From NCBI GenBank assembly GCA_965112735.1, contig OZ218963.1:682001-746000 (forward strand): 64,000 nucleotides of DNA. The letters are read 5' to 3'. The notes under the pieces are model-generated. The model saw nothing but the letters and a program-made list of their open reading frames with translations, had not been told where the DNA came from and searched no databases. The stretch is from Phaeosaccion multiseriatum. Taxonomy: Eukaryota > Ochrophyta, other classes. A program made the position numbers and the translations under genes. Within the stretch, counting starts at the first letter, position 1, and each line of letters starts with the position of its first letter. Below, in pieces: positions 1-18,543 of the stretch.

Positions 1-446
<446 letters not shown>

Positions 447-450
447 CCAC

Positions 451-3400
451 CTGATCCTGTTCGTAGTCGGAGCGGACAACGTCACTGAGCACTCTCCGTG
501 GTTGCTCTCTTCTCTTCTCGAGCTTCTGCGCGTTCTCTAGACGAGCCACCTGAAACTCAAACCGATCAAGAAGGGAACGACGAGCAAGGGTGAATTCGTG
601 AGCAGTGGGGCTGAGAAAGACGTAACAACAAATTTACGCGGCGCGAAAAAAAAAAGAGCAAAAACGTTTCTCCCGCTTCCCATCCACCCCTCACCCACCC
701 ACCCACTCACTCACCCACCCACCCACCCCCCCCTCCTCCTCCTCCTCCTCCTCCTCCTCCTCCTCACCTTGTTGTTCCAAAGCCGTCCCTTCTTCGTATA
801 CTCTTTCGCCAAATCCTCCCACCGCTTTCGCAGTCCGTGCTTCCTCTTCCGCACCACCTTGGTCACCAGAGGCCGCATCAATCTATGTAACGCCTCCCTC
901 GCCCTCCACCCCGGGGACAGGAACGGCTCTTCATAAGCACCACAGATGGGCGACGCAGTAGCACCACCAACTGCTACCAAGCTCTCGTTTGGCAACAAGC
1001 TTGAGCTCTCACACTGCCTCTCGTCGTGCTGGTCGTGTTGGTAGTTTAACTGTGAAAGCTCAGCCTGTGCGGACGCCGCCGCCAGCCTGTTCTTCAGCAA
1101 CAGCCCTCTAACGTTGGCCATCCCTGTGCTCGTCAAGACGCTTACTCTGGGCCGTTTCTTACGGCGCTGCTGTATCACCAACTGCTGCTGCTGGTGCTGT
1201 TGCTGCTGCTCCAGCTGCTTGCCCTGCCCCTGCTCCCCGTTGGCGCCATCACCCCCGCCCCTCTTCTCGCCGCCATCGCCAGCCCCTGTTGCCGCCGCCG
1301 CCGCCGCCGCCGCCGCTGCCTCCTTCTCCTCGAAGCCTTCATCACCGCCCTCGGCCTCATGGACAGAATCGGTTAGCTCCAAGAAGTGGGGCAACAACAA
1401 CCCCAAGCCACCGCCGCTGTACACCCCAAGCTTTCCAAACTCCCTCTCCTCCTCCTCCCTTCGACACATTTCTCGATGGAGTTTCTCGGACCTCTCGACA
1501 CGGCGTACGACGGCTTCCAGATGGTCTGTTGTGTGTGCTAGTGCGACGCTGAGCTGTTCCACAGAAGGTAGGAGCAGTGAGCCCCCCCTTGCCTTCCCTC
1601 CCTTCCTCCCTCCCCCTTCCCTTCCCTCACCACTCTCCCCTCCCTTCCCACCATCTCCGTCATTACTCTTCATACTACTACTGCTCCTCTCCTCCTCCCC
1701 CTCCTTCTCCGCCTCCTCCTCCTCCTCCTCCTCCTCCTCGGTAAGGGCATGATCTCCTGCTCCCATCAAAGCCGTTTCGAGCCGAGAAGAATAGGCCCCC
1801 GGCAGGCGGCGCTTCCTGGACACCCCTCGGCAGAAGCGAATCACCGCTCCTGCGTCCTTGACGTCCTTGGGCGAAGTCATGAGGCTACTCACCGTTACAG
1901 CCTTCTGCCTCTTCCTTTCCCTTTCCAGTCTCTCCGCTTCCTCCGCTGCTTGCTCCGCTTCAAGCAGTGCTGCTTGTGCCGCTGCTCGCTCGGCCAGCTC
2001 TGCTTGCTCTACTCGCTCAGCTTCCCTCTTCCGCTGCTCCTCCACCCGCTTGTCCTCCTTCTCCTTCTCCTCCTTCTCCTTCTCCTCCTTCTCCTTCTCC
2101 TCCTTCTCCTCCCCTTCCTCCTCCTCCTCCTCCTCCTCCCTCCTCTTCCTCTTCCTCTTGACATCTTGTTGCTGTCCAGCGGTGGCCTTTGAAGGCTTTT
2201 CTTCGCCCACCGGTGGATTCTCCTTGGCGTCCCCTTCTTCCTCCTTCACCAAACCGTCCCCCTTTTTAGTACAATCCACGTCATCATTCTTGCTTACACC
2301 CAACCCCTCCTTGGCAGACTGCGTATGTGAAGCCACGTGGCTGCTTGCTTTACCACCTCGCCTTCCACTCATTGACCCCTTTCTCTCCATACGAACAGAG
2401 TCCAGGACGGAGGTCTCCTGCCTCCCTCCCTCCTTGCCGCCTTTCTTATCGTCGTCGATAACAGCACCGGTGGCTTGGGCCTGGGCCAGCCTCACAGGTG
2501 GCGCAGAACAAGGCGAAGGCACAGCATCCTCCCCTTCCTTCCCCGCGCTCAGCGGATTCAAACTCGAACTACTGCGCATCCTCTTCCGTCCCTTCCCTTT
2601 GCCCTTGCTCTTCATCTCAGGTGCTGCAGTTGGTGATACAGCAGAGGCAGCAGGGGGAGACGGCGATGAAGTAGAAGGGCCGCCTCCTTCCTCCTCTACA
2701 TCCATGGCCTCACAGTTGTCAACAGCGTCCTCATCCTCCCTTTCCTGCACATCGGAGAGGCTGGAAGCTTTCCGAGCAGAAACGCCGCTGCTCCCTTGGC
2801 CTTGCTCCTGCTGGTGCGGTTTCTGTAACCTTCCCTCCTTACCCCCCGCATCTTCCTCCGTAGCATCTCCAAACGAGTGCTCTCTCAGCTTCCTGCCCTT
2901 CTTAGCGGAGGACACGTTTGTGGCTTTCCCCGAGGGCACTTCCCCACCCCCTCCGTATGGTGGTGCGTCTCTTTCCTCGGCGGAGCTCGTACTCCGTGGG
3001 GTGCCATTTCCCCTCTGCTCCTCTGCAAGTTTGTTGAGTTTGGCCATGGCCTGATCGAGGAAGGGGCAGAGAGGGGGGGGAGGGGAGGAAGGGAGGGAGG
3101 GAGGGAGGGAGAGAGAGAGAGAGTGAGGGACAAAGAGCACCGTCAACAACAAGCAGAAGGACGAGGACACATGCGTGGGCGGTGCCGACCCTTGTACCAG
3201 TCCGTCTCCGTTCCTATGCCTCGACCTCTGTCATGTAGTATGCCTCCATCCATCCTCCCTCCTATAGGCCTCCATCCATCCTCCCTCCTATACGCCTCCA
3301 TCCATCCTCCCTCCTATATGCCTCCATCCACCCTTTTACTCCCACGTGGCACACCCACCTCACGAACGGCATTCTTCTTTTTCCTCTCTCGCTTTCGCCT

Positions 3401-6400
3401 CTCTTTGTCCTCCTTCCTCTCCAAGGCCGACATTCCGCCCTGCTGCTGGCTCTGGCTGCCCTCCTCCTTCTCCTCATCGTCATCGTCCCCACTGTATACG
3501 CCGTCCTCCCCCGCCTTGCTCAGGCTGCTGCTGAGGCGGCGATGGCGCCTGATGCCACCATCTTGCTCCGCGTCTCTGTCTTTGTCCTTGTCATCACTTG
3601 CTTGTGTTGTGTCCTGCTTTCTGCTGAGGGCAGAAGAAGAAGAGCGCGCTCGCTTCAAGCTTCCTCCCCTGTGCGCAGACGAAGGCGCGCCTCTGAGAGG
3701 AGGAGGGCACACGTCACACGAGAAATATAACGGTACGTAAGGCAAGGTACGGTAAAGATAAGATAAGATACGATAAGATGAGATAAGATGAGTCAAGGGA
3801 AGGTAAGGTAACAGAACCAAAAGTAAAAAGACTGTCCACACCCCCGCCCATCCCCCATCGATGGCTTTCCACACACCGCACACACGTACACACGCACGTA
3901 CACACGCACACACACACGCACGCACGCACGCACGCACGCACACACGCACGCACCTTCTCTCTTCTCCGCTCTGCATCTCTCCACTAACGCCGTCCCTCAC
4001 GCCCACCCTCCAAGGGTCTTGCCCAGCGGTGCCATCCAAGCTGGTATCTAAACTGGCATCCGCATCCTTGCTCTCCTTCTCCTTCACGCGTTGGTGGTCG
4101 CGGTGATGACTGTGCTGGTCAGCAGTCCCTCCTTCGCGGGGGGGAGTCCTCACAGGCGCTGTAGCGGGTGCAGTGGTAGTAGCAGCTTCCCCCCCCCCCT
4201 CGCTGCTGCTGCTTCTTCCGCCCGCGGCAGTAGTGGCAGACCCTGCTGTCTGTCGTCCCTCAGAATCAACCCCCTTGTTATCATTGGAAGCAGCGGAAGT
4301 AACAGCAGCACCACCACCATCCCCTGCTGGCGTATCACCAACTGCTGCAGCACTTGGTGACCCCAGCACTCCGCAGCTCAGCGACCGTCCCAGGCCCATA
4401 CCCCATCCGAGTCTGGGCCGAGAAGAATCCACACCTCCTGCCCCTCCGCCTGGGGTCCCATTCCCAGAAGCACATTCCACCGCCGCAGTAGAAGGCACAG
4501 AAGCATTTTCTGTAACAACCCTTTCTGTAACCGCCGACGAGCCAGCCCCATCTGTACCGCCTTTCGTGCCGCCGCCGTCGGTGCCTTCCCCCTCTTGCTT
4601 CCCACCCGCGGCACCGACACCGACAAGAGGCTTGGAGGATGAGGAGGAGGAGGAGGAGGATGACTCCCCTCCGCCCCCGATCCCCATGCCCCACCCTAAC
4701 CTTGGACGCCCTGAGCCCGAGCCATAAGTGGAAGAGAGTGAAGACGCGGAGCCCGAGCCGACACTGCGATGATTCATACCGGCACCTTCGCTGACGCCCC
4801 TTGTTGGTTGCCTGCTTTGGCTGTTGTCCGGCGGCCGGAAGAGGTCCCGGGGGAGGGGTGATAGAGTGCGTGGAGGATGGCCTGAAGTCCCATCTCCTCC
4901 TCCTCCTCCTCCTCCTCCTCCTTCCTCTACTTGAAATCCTTCGTCTTTCGTCGGAGTCGAGCTGCTTCCCAACGACCCTGCTGACTTGCTTCGAGACAAA
5001 CCTCCCCAAGGACGGTCGGGGTGGGCTGCCGCTCCCTTGGGTTCGGTCGAGGAGGGACGCGAAGACGAAGAAGTAGTACATGTCGATTGTGTTGCCTCCC
5101 CTCTCCCCCCCCCGCTGGACCCTCTTGGCGATGCCGTTGCTGTATCACCAACTGTATCACCAACTGTATCACCAACTGTATCACCAACTGCTGGCGAGCC
5201 CTCTCGTCCGTGCACCCCCCCTCTCTCGCCTGCGACTGCACTTGCACCACCGTCCGAGGGGTGTGATGCGGAGAACAACCCTCCCAAGCCGCTGGAAAAG
5301 GAGCTCTTGGATCCTTTTTCTGTAACCGCCGACTCTCCTGGCAGCAGCGCTACAGGCGTGCCCACCCGTTGCGGCTGCCTCAGCGCCACAGAAGCGCCCA
5401 CCTCCATGCCACCACCACCACCACCACCACCACCACCACCACCACTCCTGAGGGGCACCCTTTCCCTCGGGTGTTGGTCTCTCAAAGCTCGGTGCCTGCC
5501 ACCGTGCGAGTCCTTCAGTGAAGCAGTATCGACCGCAGCAGCCGCGCCGCCCACCCCTCCTCCTCCTCGGCGATAGCTGCCGGCCCAGGAAGCATGCTGC
5601 TCTGGCGCCGTCACCACTGCGCCCTCCTCCGCCGGAGAGGAAGGCGCCGTTCCTCCTACAGATGCCTGTCGCTGCTGATCCCTTTCTACCCACCGATCAG
5701 GCGTGCCATGCGGGGACTCCCGTCGATCTGGCGTACTACGCACCCCTCGTGCTCGGCCCCCTCCTCCTCCTCCTCCTCCTCCTCCTCCCTTCCTGCTGCT
5801 GCCGCCGCTCTCCATGGAGTCAAGAGAGTTTTCCCGCCTAAAGTCCGCCGCCCCCCCGTGTGGCTTTCGATCGCCGCCGTCGGACAATGTCTCCATGGAC
5901 CGATCAGAACCCCGATGCAGGCTTGTCCCTCCCCGGTGGGCAAGCAGGTGCATACCACCAACACCACCACCACCACCACCACCACCACCACCACGATCCC
6001 TACTACTGTCTCTCTCTCTGTCTCTCTCCCGGTCGGCGCCTCTGCTTCTCTCCCACTCTCTCTCTCTAGGCGAAGGGTGCTGCTGCTGCTGCTGCTGTCT
6101 CTGTTGATGATTGTTCATGTCTGCCAACCAATCGCTCTTGCTATCCCCACTCGCGCGTCGCCCCATCTCGTCCATCTCCCTAAGAGATGACTCTCTGTGA
6201 GAGTCCCGCCCCTCCCGACCACTGCCGCTGGACACGGATCCCGTCCTTCCTCCTCCTCCTCCTCCTCCTCCTCCAGTGAGGCCCATGCTACTTGACAGAG
6301 AGGAGTGCGTGTAACCTCCGCCTCCTCCTCTGTCGCTCCTTCGATCCATTCGTCGTTCCTCCCCCAGCTTTGCGTCCATTTCCCTACCACCACCACCACC

Positions 6401-7875
6401 ACCACCACCTCCTCCTCCTCCTCCTCCTCCTCCTAACCCCCCCCCCAAACTAGCTGACGCTGACCTACCTCGCATGCCCAATCCACCGCCTGGAAGGTTT
6501 GCCCCCCCTAGGCCACCCCCTCCACTCCCTCGCCGGTGGTAAGCCTCCCCCGCTCTCAGCACAACGGGTGGTGGTGGTGATCGCGAGACTCTCTCCTCCT
6601 TCCGAACCCCCCCCACCCCCTCAGTAGTACGTGTGACCCTGTCTGTCGCCCTATCCGTCAGTCTGTCCGTCAGTCTGTCTCGAATAAAGCTCCCTCCTCC
6701 TCCTCCTCCTCCTCCTCCTCCTCCTCCTGCCGACGGAGCGCTGTTGTCTCTGAAGTTCATTCTCTTGTCTCCTGTACTACTACCCCTAGAGTCACGATAG
6801 TTGTCGCCTCCTCCTCCTCCTCCTCCTCCTCGGAGGTCTCCACCGCCCGCTCGACTGCTGCCACTGCTGCCGCCGTAGTAATCAGCAGCTGACGACGCTC
6901 CCCCTGGCCCCCCAATACTCCCGCTGCTGCTACTCCCAATTCGTCGAAGGAGGGGTGGAGACTGAGTTCGCTCTCCTCCTCTGTCTCGAACACCTCGACT
7001 GCTGCTGTTTCTCTCACGAATCTCCCTCTGCCTGCTGTCCCCCCCCCCCCGATCTCGACCTGATTCCCCTCTGTCCCCCGGGTCTCTCTGTGGCGTCAGA
7101 AAGGGTTCCCGCCCGCCGCCGCCACCACCCAACCCTATCCCCCCGCGTGCCCCGCCCCGTGCGTGCATCAGTCTTTTTTGACGCTCGGCGTCTCTGCTCA
7201 TGTCGCCACCGCGAAAGTCTCGGCCTCCGCCCCTCCCTACTCCTCCTGCTCCTCCGTCTCTGTCCCTGTCCCTGTCTCTCATATCCCGTGGCTCTCCCCC
7301 ATTGAGACCAATCCGCTGATGCTTGCTTTGGCCAAGCTCTTGTTGCTGCTGTATCACCAACTGCTGTTGCTGCTGCTGCTGTTGTTGTTGTTGTTGTTGA
7401 GAGTCTCTACCGTGGTCGGAGTATCCCCCAGGGCCAGCATGCTCCCCCGCCTGCTGGTTGTTTTGTTCAATTAAAAGGAAGGGGGGGGGGGAAAGACAGA
7501 AGGATTAAAAACCATAGCCAAGCCAAAATGGATGCAAGCATGCCACACACGGAAGAAGCGACAGACAGACAGGTAGACAGGTAGACAGACAGGTACACAG
7601 ACAGGTAGACAGACAGGTAGACAGACAGACAGACAGACAGGTAGACAGACAGGCAGATACACAGACAGGTAGACAGACAGGTAGACAGACAGGTAGACAG
7701 ACAGGTAGACAGGTAGACAGGTAGACAGACAGGTAGACAGACAGGTAGACAGACACGTAGACAGACAGACAGACAGGTAGACAGACAGACAGGTAGACAG
7801 ACAGACAGGACAGGTAGACAGACAGACAGACAAGACAGACAGAGAGACAAGACGCGCACAAGGAGGGGACACCTC

Positions 7876-7909
<34 letters not shown>

Positions 7910-8570
7910 CGCCGCTACTCACCCAGTCTCTCCGGTTTCCTCCTCCTTGTCCCCAGGGAGCGCCCGCTCCCCCGCCTGCTCCTCCTCCTGCTAATCCTCC
8001 TCCTCGCCCCCTTCCTCTTCCCCCAGCACCTGCACCACCGCCGAAACGGCCACCGCCGCCTCTGCCGAAGCTTCCCTCTCGCCGTTGATATGACCGATAG
8101 GAAGAGGAGTCGTCACCGCGGAAGCTTCCCCCACCACCTCCTCCACCATTACAGTCGACATTACCAGCGCCCATGCCGGCGCTGCTGCTGCTGCCGCTGC
8201 TGCCCTTGGTCCCACCTTCGTTCGCCCCGCTGGATGCAGCAGTGGGGCTCACAAAGGCGGGTGCAGGGCTGCTACCGCTACTACTCGGATTGAATCGCGC
8301 GCCGCCTCCTCTTCCTCCCCCTCGCCCCCCCCCCCCCTCCTGAAGGTTGTCGTCGTCACAATGTGGTGAGCAAGAGGAAGAGGAAGGAGAAGAAGAAGAG
8401 GCGGCGGGGAAAGGTCGATAGCGCGCCTCGCCAACAGGAGGCATGGAGAGCAATCGGTGCGTCCACCGTACTTGGCCCACGAGAGTCTTTACCACGGTTT
8501 CCACACATTTGTCGAGAGCATCCTCCTGCCCTAGACGTTGCTGGAGGAATGGGGGGCTTTTGCACCCGTC
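451..8570 (-). CDS. Very large low-complexity nuclear protein, putative NCoR/SMRT-like corepressor (partial)
   Basis: Exons inferred on the minus strand, all phase-0 joins except one: 8570-7923, 7450-4007, about 3650-3359, 3050-768 and 549-451; the join after 4007 is not resolved. Both ends are open: no convincing start exon upstream of 8570, and the donor at 450 leads out of the window. More than 2200 codons are visible. Exon 1 opens with a non-repetitive stretch (FLQQRLGQEDALDKCVETV, then RWTHRLLSMPPV). A long Gly/Arg/Asp/Ser-rich part with RGG and RDRDRD runs follows, then Glu/Lys-rich segments. The last visible part is basic and helical: AREALHRLMRP, RKRWEDLAKEY, LWNNKVARLEN, QPRRVLSD. 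From memory this spacing of W, Y, W, KV-R-EN and PRR matches the region before the SANT domains of NCoR/SMRT. SANT domains would lie beyond the window. That identity is inference; a generic SR-rich nuclear protein is the alternative. Coding potential itself is well supported by conserved phase across introns. Confidence 0.5.
7560..7850. repeat. (GTAGACAGACAG)n array in an intron
   Basis: Tandem GTAGACAGACAG/GACA units on the + strand inside the intron 7451-7922 of the minus-strand gene, next to a (CA)n tract at 7876-7908. On the gene's sense strand the array is pyrimidine-rich (CTGTCTAC) and lies between donor 7922 and acceptor 7451. Confidence 0.85.
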
Positions 8571-9234
8571 CTGTCCTCAGCGTCTACCCTCGGCTGCTGC
8601 TTCCATAAGGACTATATCCAAATGCCCAACGCCGCTACCACACTGCTGCTTCAATCCCAGTCAGAGAGTCGAGGACGAAGAGGGGAACCAAGCAGCGACA
8701 GTGGAGAAGAAAGAGGGGATTGTGAGACTCGAAGGGGGGAGAAGGGACAGAGCTCAAGCCACAAAGTCCTCTCCTCTCCTTGGTCAAAAGCACAACCGAT
8801 GGATCGTAGATAGGGCGGGGGGGAACGCCTTTGCTTGACCCTGTAACAGCCTTGAGCTCAGGATCGTCAGCAGCGTTACGTGGGGACACTGTACGCGGCT
8901 TTATACGTTGACAAGTCGTCCCCCTCTTTCCCTCCCCACTCCCCTCCCCAATCCCTCAGGCTGTGTGGGACGAAAGTCGCTGCCTCAGGCGTCAAAAAAA
9001 CTCTTCCCCTCCCTCTTTTTTCTCTGACGTCTTTTCACTCACATTCAGCTTAGATCCTGCACTCCGGAGGCCTTCGCAGAGCCCAGTGCGTTTGCTCTCT
9101 CTCTGCTATTTGCCTGGTAGACCCCCCCCCCCTGGGATCATTAGCTTCCAGGCCATCCCGACGCCGAAACACAAAAATTCTCCTCCCCCTCTTTCCTCTT
9201 TCCCCCAGCCCCCGCCCTCCCCCCGGTGGTCGCT
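8571..9234. promoter_or_regulatory. Divergent intergenic region between corepressor-like gene and HDAC gene
   Basis: Separates the first recognisable exon of the minus-strand gene from the HDAC start codon at 9235. It must hold the HDAC 5' UTR/promoter and probably one or more 5' exons of the minus gene. An open minus-strand stretch at about 8905-8740 (with PRPIYDPSVVLL) may be such an exon but has no ATG and no clear donor. No TATA box stands out. Confidence 0.4.
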
Positions 9235-14434
<5,200 letters not shown>

Positions 14435-14449
<15 letters not shown>

Positions 14450-14495
14450 TCAGTCAGTCAGTCAAGAGTTCTACAAGTAGTCAGTCAGTCAAGTT
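14435..14495 (+). repeat. 31-bp tandem duplication over the HDAC stop codon
   Basis: The terminal codons GAGTTCTACAAGTAG plus the following TCAGTCAG tract recur 31 bp downstream (14466 onward). The second copy lies in the 3' UTR and is out of frame with the first. The rest of 14496-14713 is intergenic DNA before the arrestin-like gene with no recognisable feature. Confidence 0.8.
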
Positions 14496-14713
14496 TCGTA
14501 ACCAATCAATAGAGGAATGGAGGAGAGAGGAGAGAGGAGGGAGAGAAAAAACCAACTCACTCACTCACAGTTACGCAATTTCTGTACCCCTTGCCACATT
14601 TTCCAGTCATTCTCCTCCACCTCGCCAACCTGTGAAACCCGTTACAGAATTTCTCTTGTCCCTGCCTCTCGGGGGGAGTAACACACCTCCGATCCACCTC
14701 CCCTCGCGAGGGC

Positions 14714-15491
14714 ATGGTGCTTCCACTGCATGTGCCCAGTGTCATATTTAACTCTGGAAGTATTCGTGTCTCACTGTACGAGATCGTCTTGGAAAAAAGA
14801 GCATATTTCGCGGGAGATACGGTAAGGGAAGCCCCGGATTATTGTTGCACTTGTTCGCTGCTCGGTCACCCCCACCTCTCCCTCCCACTTCTCACCCTCC
14901 CCTATCCCCTGCCTTCGCGTCACTCCCCCCCTTCCCCTGCCTCTCTCCGCTCTAGCCCTCTCTCTTCTCCTCCTCCTTTCTTTCTCCTTCCCTCCGCCCC
15001 TTCTGACTGACCCCTTGCCTTTCACCTTGCACACGCCCTCTTCTCACTTCGTCAGAACTCACTAATGCCAGCCCATACGCTCTGATACACATGTCCTTAC
15101 CTTCGATACTCTCCTCCTCATGCCATACGCTCTAATAGTGGACAACGCCCTCCCTTCGATACTCTCCTACTCCTCCTCCTCCTCCTCCTCCTCCTCCTCC
15201 TCCTCCTCCTCCTCCTCCTCCTCCTCCTCCTCCTCCTCCTCCTCCTCCTGGATAGGTGAGCGGCACTCTGCGACTGTCGCTGGACAGCGCCCACGTGCCC
15301 GTCGAGGGGGGGACGGGAACAGGAGTAAGAGTCTCCCTGAAGCTTGAGGGGAAGAGCAATGAGTTTTATTGCAGCGGGGGGGGTTCGCAAGTCAAGAACT
15401 ATCACTACCATAACTCATTAGTGGAGGATGAAGTACAGGTGTGGCCTGAGCGTGGCACGGAAGATAGCAGCAGCGGGGGGCGTGGTGTCGC

Positions 15492-15542
<51 letters not shown>

Positions 15543-18455
15543 GAAGGAGGAGGAGGAGGAAGGTGCCCACAACGACAGCAAGGAGAATCCCCCCCAGCAG
15601 AAACAGCATCACTTGGAGTTGGATAACAAGTTTTCATTCAAGCTACCTCTCAGCCTCCCCTCAACGCGAGAGCCGTCCCAGGAGGACGGTCCAGAGAACT
15701 CAGTCACGAGTGCGCAGTACAACAACTACGTACGCTACAGCGTGCACAGCGCCGTGACCCTCGGTCCCACCACCAGTAGCAGCAGCAGCAGCAGCACCAC
15801 CACCACCACCACCACCACCACCACCACCACCACCACCGGTGGCACTGCCGGCTCGGGCACCACCAGCACTCTATCCAGAGGCCCAGTCTTACACTCGACA
15901 AGAGCCTTCTTCACAGTTGTCAAGCCAGTAGTGGCCGGGCTCTTCAGACAACCGCAGCTCCCCTTTACCCCGCAGGAAGTCTTTCATGTGTACCCACGGG
16001 TTCCATGTTTCCCATTTGTGTGGCTGCATGTGCCTCTGTGGTGCTTGGCCCCCCTGGAAGTGACGGTTTCGTGCAACTTGGACAAGGGAGGGTATTGCCC
16101 TGGTGAGGCCTTGTTTCTAAGGTCTGCCAGAGCTCACTTCAGCGACAGGTCTGAGGGTTATAGTGGCCGGGCCCCGCAGGGGGGTGGAGGGGGGGTGCTT
16201 AAGGTACAAGCAGCAGGGCAGGCAGATCGACCAGGGCAAGTAGGACAAGCACCACCACCACAACAAGGAGCAGCAGCAGCAGCAGCAGGAGGAGGAGGAG
16301 GAGGAGGAGGAGGAGGAGGAGGAGGAGGAGAGGAGGAGGAGGAGGAGGAGGAGGAGGAGGAGGAGGAGGAGGAGGAGGAGGAGGAGGAGGAGGAGGAGGA
16401 GGAGGGGGGGAACGAGGAGGAGGAGGAGGAGGAGGAGGAGCAGGAGGAGGAGGAGGAGGAGGAGAGAAACCAGCAGCTGCAGCAGGAGGAACAGATGGTG
16501 GTACAGCAGCGGGGGCAAAGTGGACAGTTTCATTGATCCAGCGACTCACCATAAGGCCGGAGAAGGTGCGCAACGTGTATCCGTATGCCTCTACCCTTGC
16601 TGGACTTGAGCCGAAAGCTCTTGCCCCCTCCCCTCCCGTCCCTCCCTCCCTCCCTCCCTCCCTCCCTCCCTCCCTCCCTCCCTCCCTCCCTCCCTCCCTC
16701 CCTCCCTCCCTCCCTCCCTCCCTCCCTCCCTCCCTCCCTCCCTCCCTCCCTCCCTCCCTCCCTCCCTCCCTCCCTCCCTCCCTCCCTCCCCTCCCCTCCC
16801 CTCCCCTCCCTCCCTCCCTCCCTCCCTCCCTCCCTCCCTCCCTCCCTCCCTCCCTCCCTCCCTCCCTCCCTCCCTCCCTCCCTCCCTCCCTCCCTCCCTC
16901 CCTCCCTCCCTCCCTCCCTCCCTCCCTCCCTCCCTCCCTCCCTCCCTCCCTCCCTCCCTCCCTCCCTCCCTCCCTCCCTCCCTCCCTCCCTCCCTCCCTC
17001 CCTCCCTCCCTCCCTCCCTCCCTCCCTCCCTCCCTCCCTCCCTCCCTCCCTCCCTCCCTCCCTCCCTCCCTCCCTCCCTCCCTCCCTCCCTCCCTCCCTC
17101 CCTCCCTCCCTCCCTCCCTCCCTCCCTCCCTCCCTCCCTCCCTCCCTCCCTCCCTCCCTTCCTTCCTCCCTTCCTCCCCTCCCTCCGCTCCCCTTCTCTC
17201 CCCTCCCCTTCCTCCCTCCTCCTCTCTCCCCCCTCTCTCCCCCCTCCCCTCCCCTCTCCTCCCTCCCCTCACGCTCCCCCTTTCCTCCCTCTCCATCTCT
17301 TCACTGTCTCTTTGTGCTCTCTCCCTCTCTCTTAGGTGGACATTATGGTAGCGAGCAACACCTTCCAAGGCAACGACGGCCGAACTTCTGCCATCCTCCG
17401 AGGCACTGAACCTGTGCTTATCATGCCCTCGCTCCCACCCGCTCAAAAGGGCCTCAGCGTGTTCGATTGGGAGTACTTCGTCCGAGTAGAGGTGGAGGTG
17501 CCGGACGCACACATTCCCTTCTTCAGTACTCAGGCTCCTGTTCTGCGCATACCGGTACAGGTGTGTGTGTTTGTGTGTTTGTGTGTGTATGTATGTGGTA
17601 TCTGTGTGTTTGTGTGCTGCTGTACCACCAACCGCTGTATCACCAACTATTGTACCACCAACTACTGTACCACCAACCGCTGTACCACTGTGGCAGGTGG
17701 CGTCCCTCCCGGAGGCCCTTTTCCCAATCAAGACTCGGCTGAAAAAGGCGGTGCATTTCACCAAACCGAGCGCTGACAACAAGACTGGGGCTGCCATGGC
17801 GGCAGCAGCAGGGGCAGTTGGTGATACAGCAGCACCAAGAACAGCGTGGGTGGAAAGGAGAGGAGCAGCAGCAGGAAGAAGAAGGTCGAGAAGTAGCAGT
17901 GGCAGGAGTAGTAGTACTGGTGCACGGAAACCCTCCGGTGGCAGCGGACGGCCGGGCTACGTCTCGCCCCTGCCAGCATCCCCGCCCACACCCGCATGGA
18001 ACGAGAGCGGAGTAGATCGGGAGAGCATTTACGCGAAGCCTCCGCCCTTGCTCGAGGCAGACCGTGTGTGTGTCCGGACGGAGTTATCCAAGGACGATGC
18101 GCACCCGCACAGCAGTCTCGAGTACACGCCATGCTACTTTGGCGCAGCAACAGCAGCAGCAGTTGGTGATACGGCAGCAGCAACAACAGCAGCAGTTGGT
18201 GATACGGCAGCAGCAGCAGCGGCAGCAGCAGCAGCAGCAGCAGTTGGTGATACAGCAGCAGTAGTTGGAGGAAGTACAGTAGCGGCCACTACACCCGACT
18301 CTGCCCCGGGCCGTGATGCTGGTCCAGCCAATGCCGCGGCTGTATCACCAACTGGTACTGCTGCTGTACCACCAACTGCTCGGCTTGGCTGGGCAGGGTC
18401 AGGGCTGGTGCGGGTGGCCCCGGAGGCACAAAAGCAAGATTTGATCAGGGCTTGA
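14714..18455 (+). CDS. Arrestin-fold (alpha-arrestin-like) protein
   Basis: Cytosolic adaptor of the arrestin fold; in other eukaryotes such proteins bind membrane cargo or ubiquitin ligases. Exons: 14714-14821, 15256 to about 16106, an unresolved stretch ending 16565, 17336-17560, 17697-18455 (stop). The N-terminal half begins VPSVIFNSGSIRVSLYEIV and continues VSGTLRLSLDSAHVPVEGG, then YVRYSVHSAVTLGP and LPFTPQEVFHVYP. The C-terminal half begins PLEVTVSCNLDKGGYCPGEA, then KWTVSLIQRLTIRPEK, FVRVEVEVPDAHIPFF and YTPCYFG. PolyGln and polyThr tracts are inserted in the first half, and polyAla with several AVGDTA/VSPT inserts in the tail. The frame that reads through 16107-16536 (polyGlu) is not the frame of KWTVSLIQRL, so an intron or frame change must lie there; I could not place it. 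No PPxY motif was noticed. Confidence 0.85.
15172..15249. repeat. (CCT)n array abutting a 3' splice site
   Basis: About 26 uninterrupted CCT/CTC triplets ending a few bases before the acceptor GATAG at 15251-15255 of arrestin intron 1. It probably acts as the polypyrimidine tract. Confidence 0.9.
16636..17200. repeat. (CCCT)n array in arrestin intron
   Basis: About 130 CCCT units, broken only by a short CCCCT run near 16790-16810, followed by degenerate pyrimidine DNA up to the acceptor CTCTTAG at 17335. The complementary strand is (AGGG)n, a sequence type able to form G-quadruplexes. Long Pro/Ser and Arg/Glu/Gly reading frames here are repeat artefacts. Confidence 0.95.
17610..17696 (+). 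repeat. Cluster of CTGTAYCACCAACYG words in an intron
   Basis: Four to five near-copies of the dispersed 15-bp word in tandem (CTGTACCACCAACCG, CTGTATCACCAACTA, TTGTACCACCAACTA and so on) filling the end of arrestin intron 17561-17696 right up to the acceptor TGGCAG. See findings. Confidence 0.85.
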
Positions 18456-18498
18456 CCACCACTGGGGGAGGGCACTCAGAGAGAAGGAAAGAGGATTG

Positions 18499-18543
<45 letters not shown>

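Noticed and set aside
7471-7905. Cys-Leu-Ser-Val-rich minus-strand frames resembling membrane peptides
   Set aside because: Product of the GACA-type tetranucleotide array in an intron; phase-0 splicing across it is clear.
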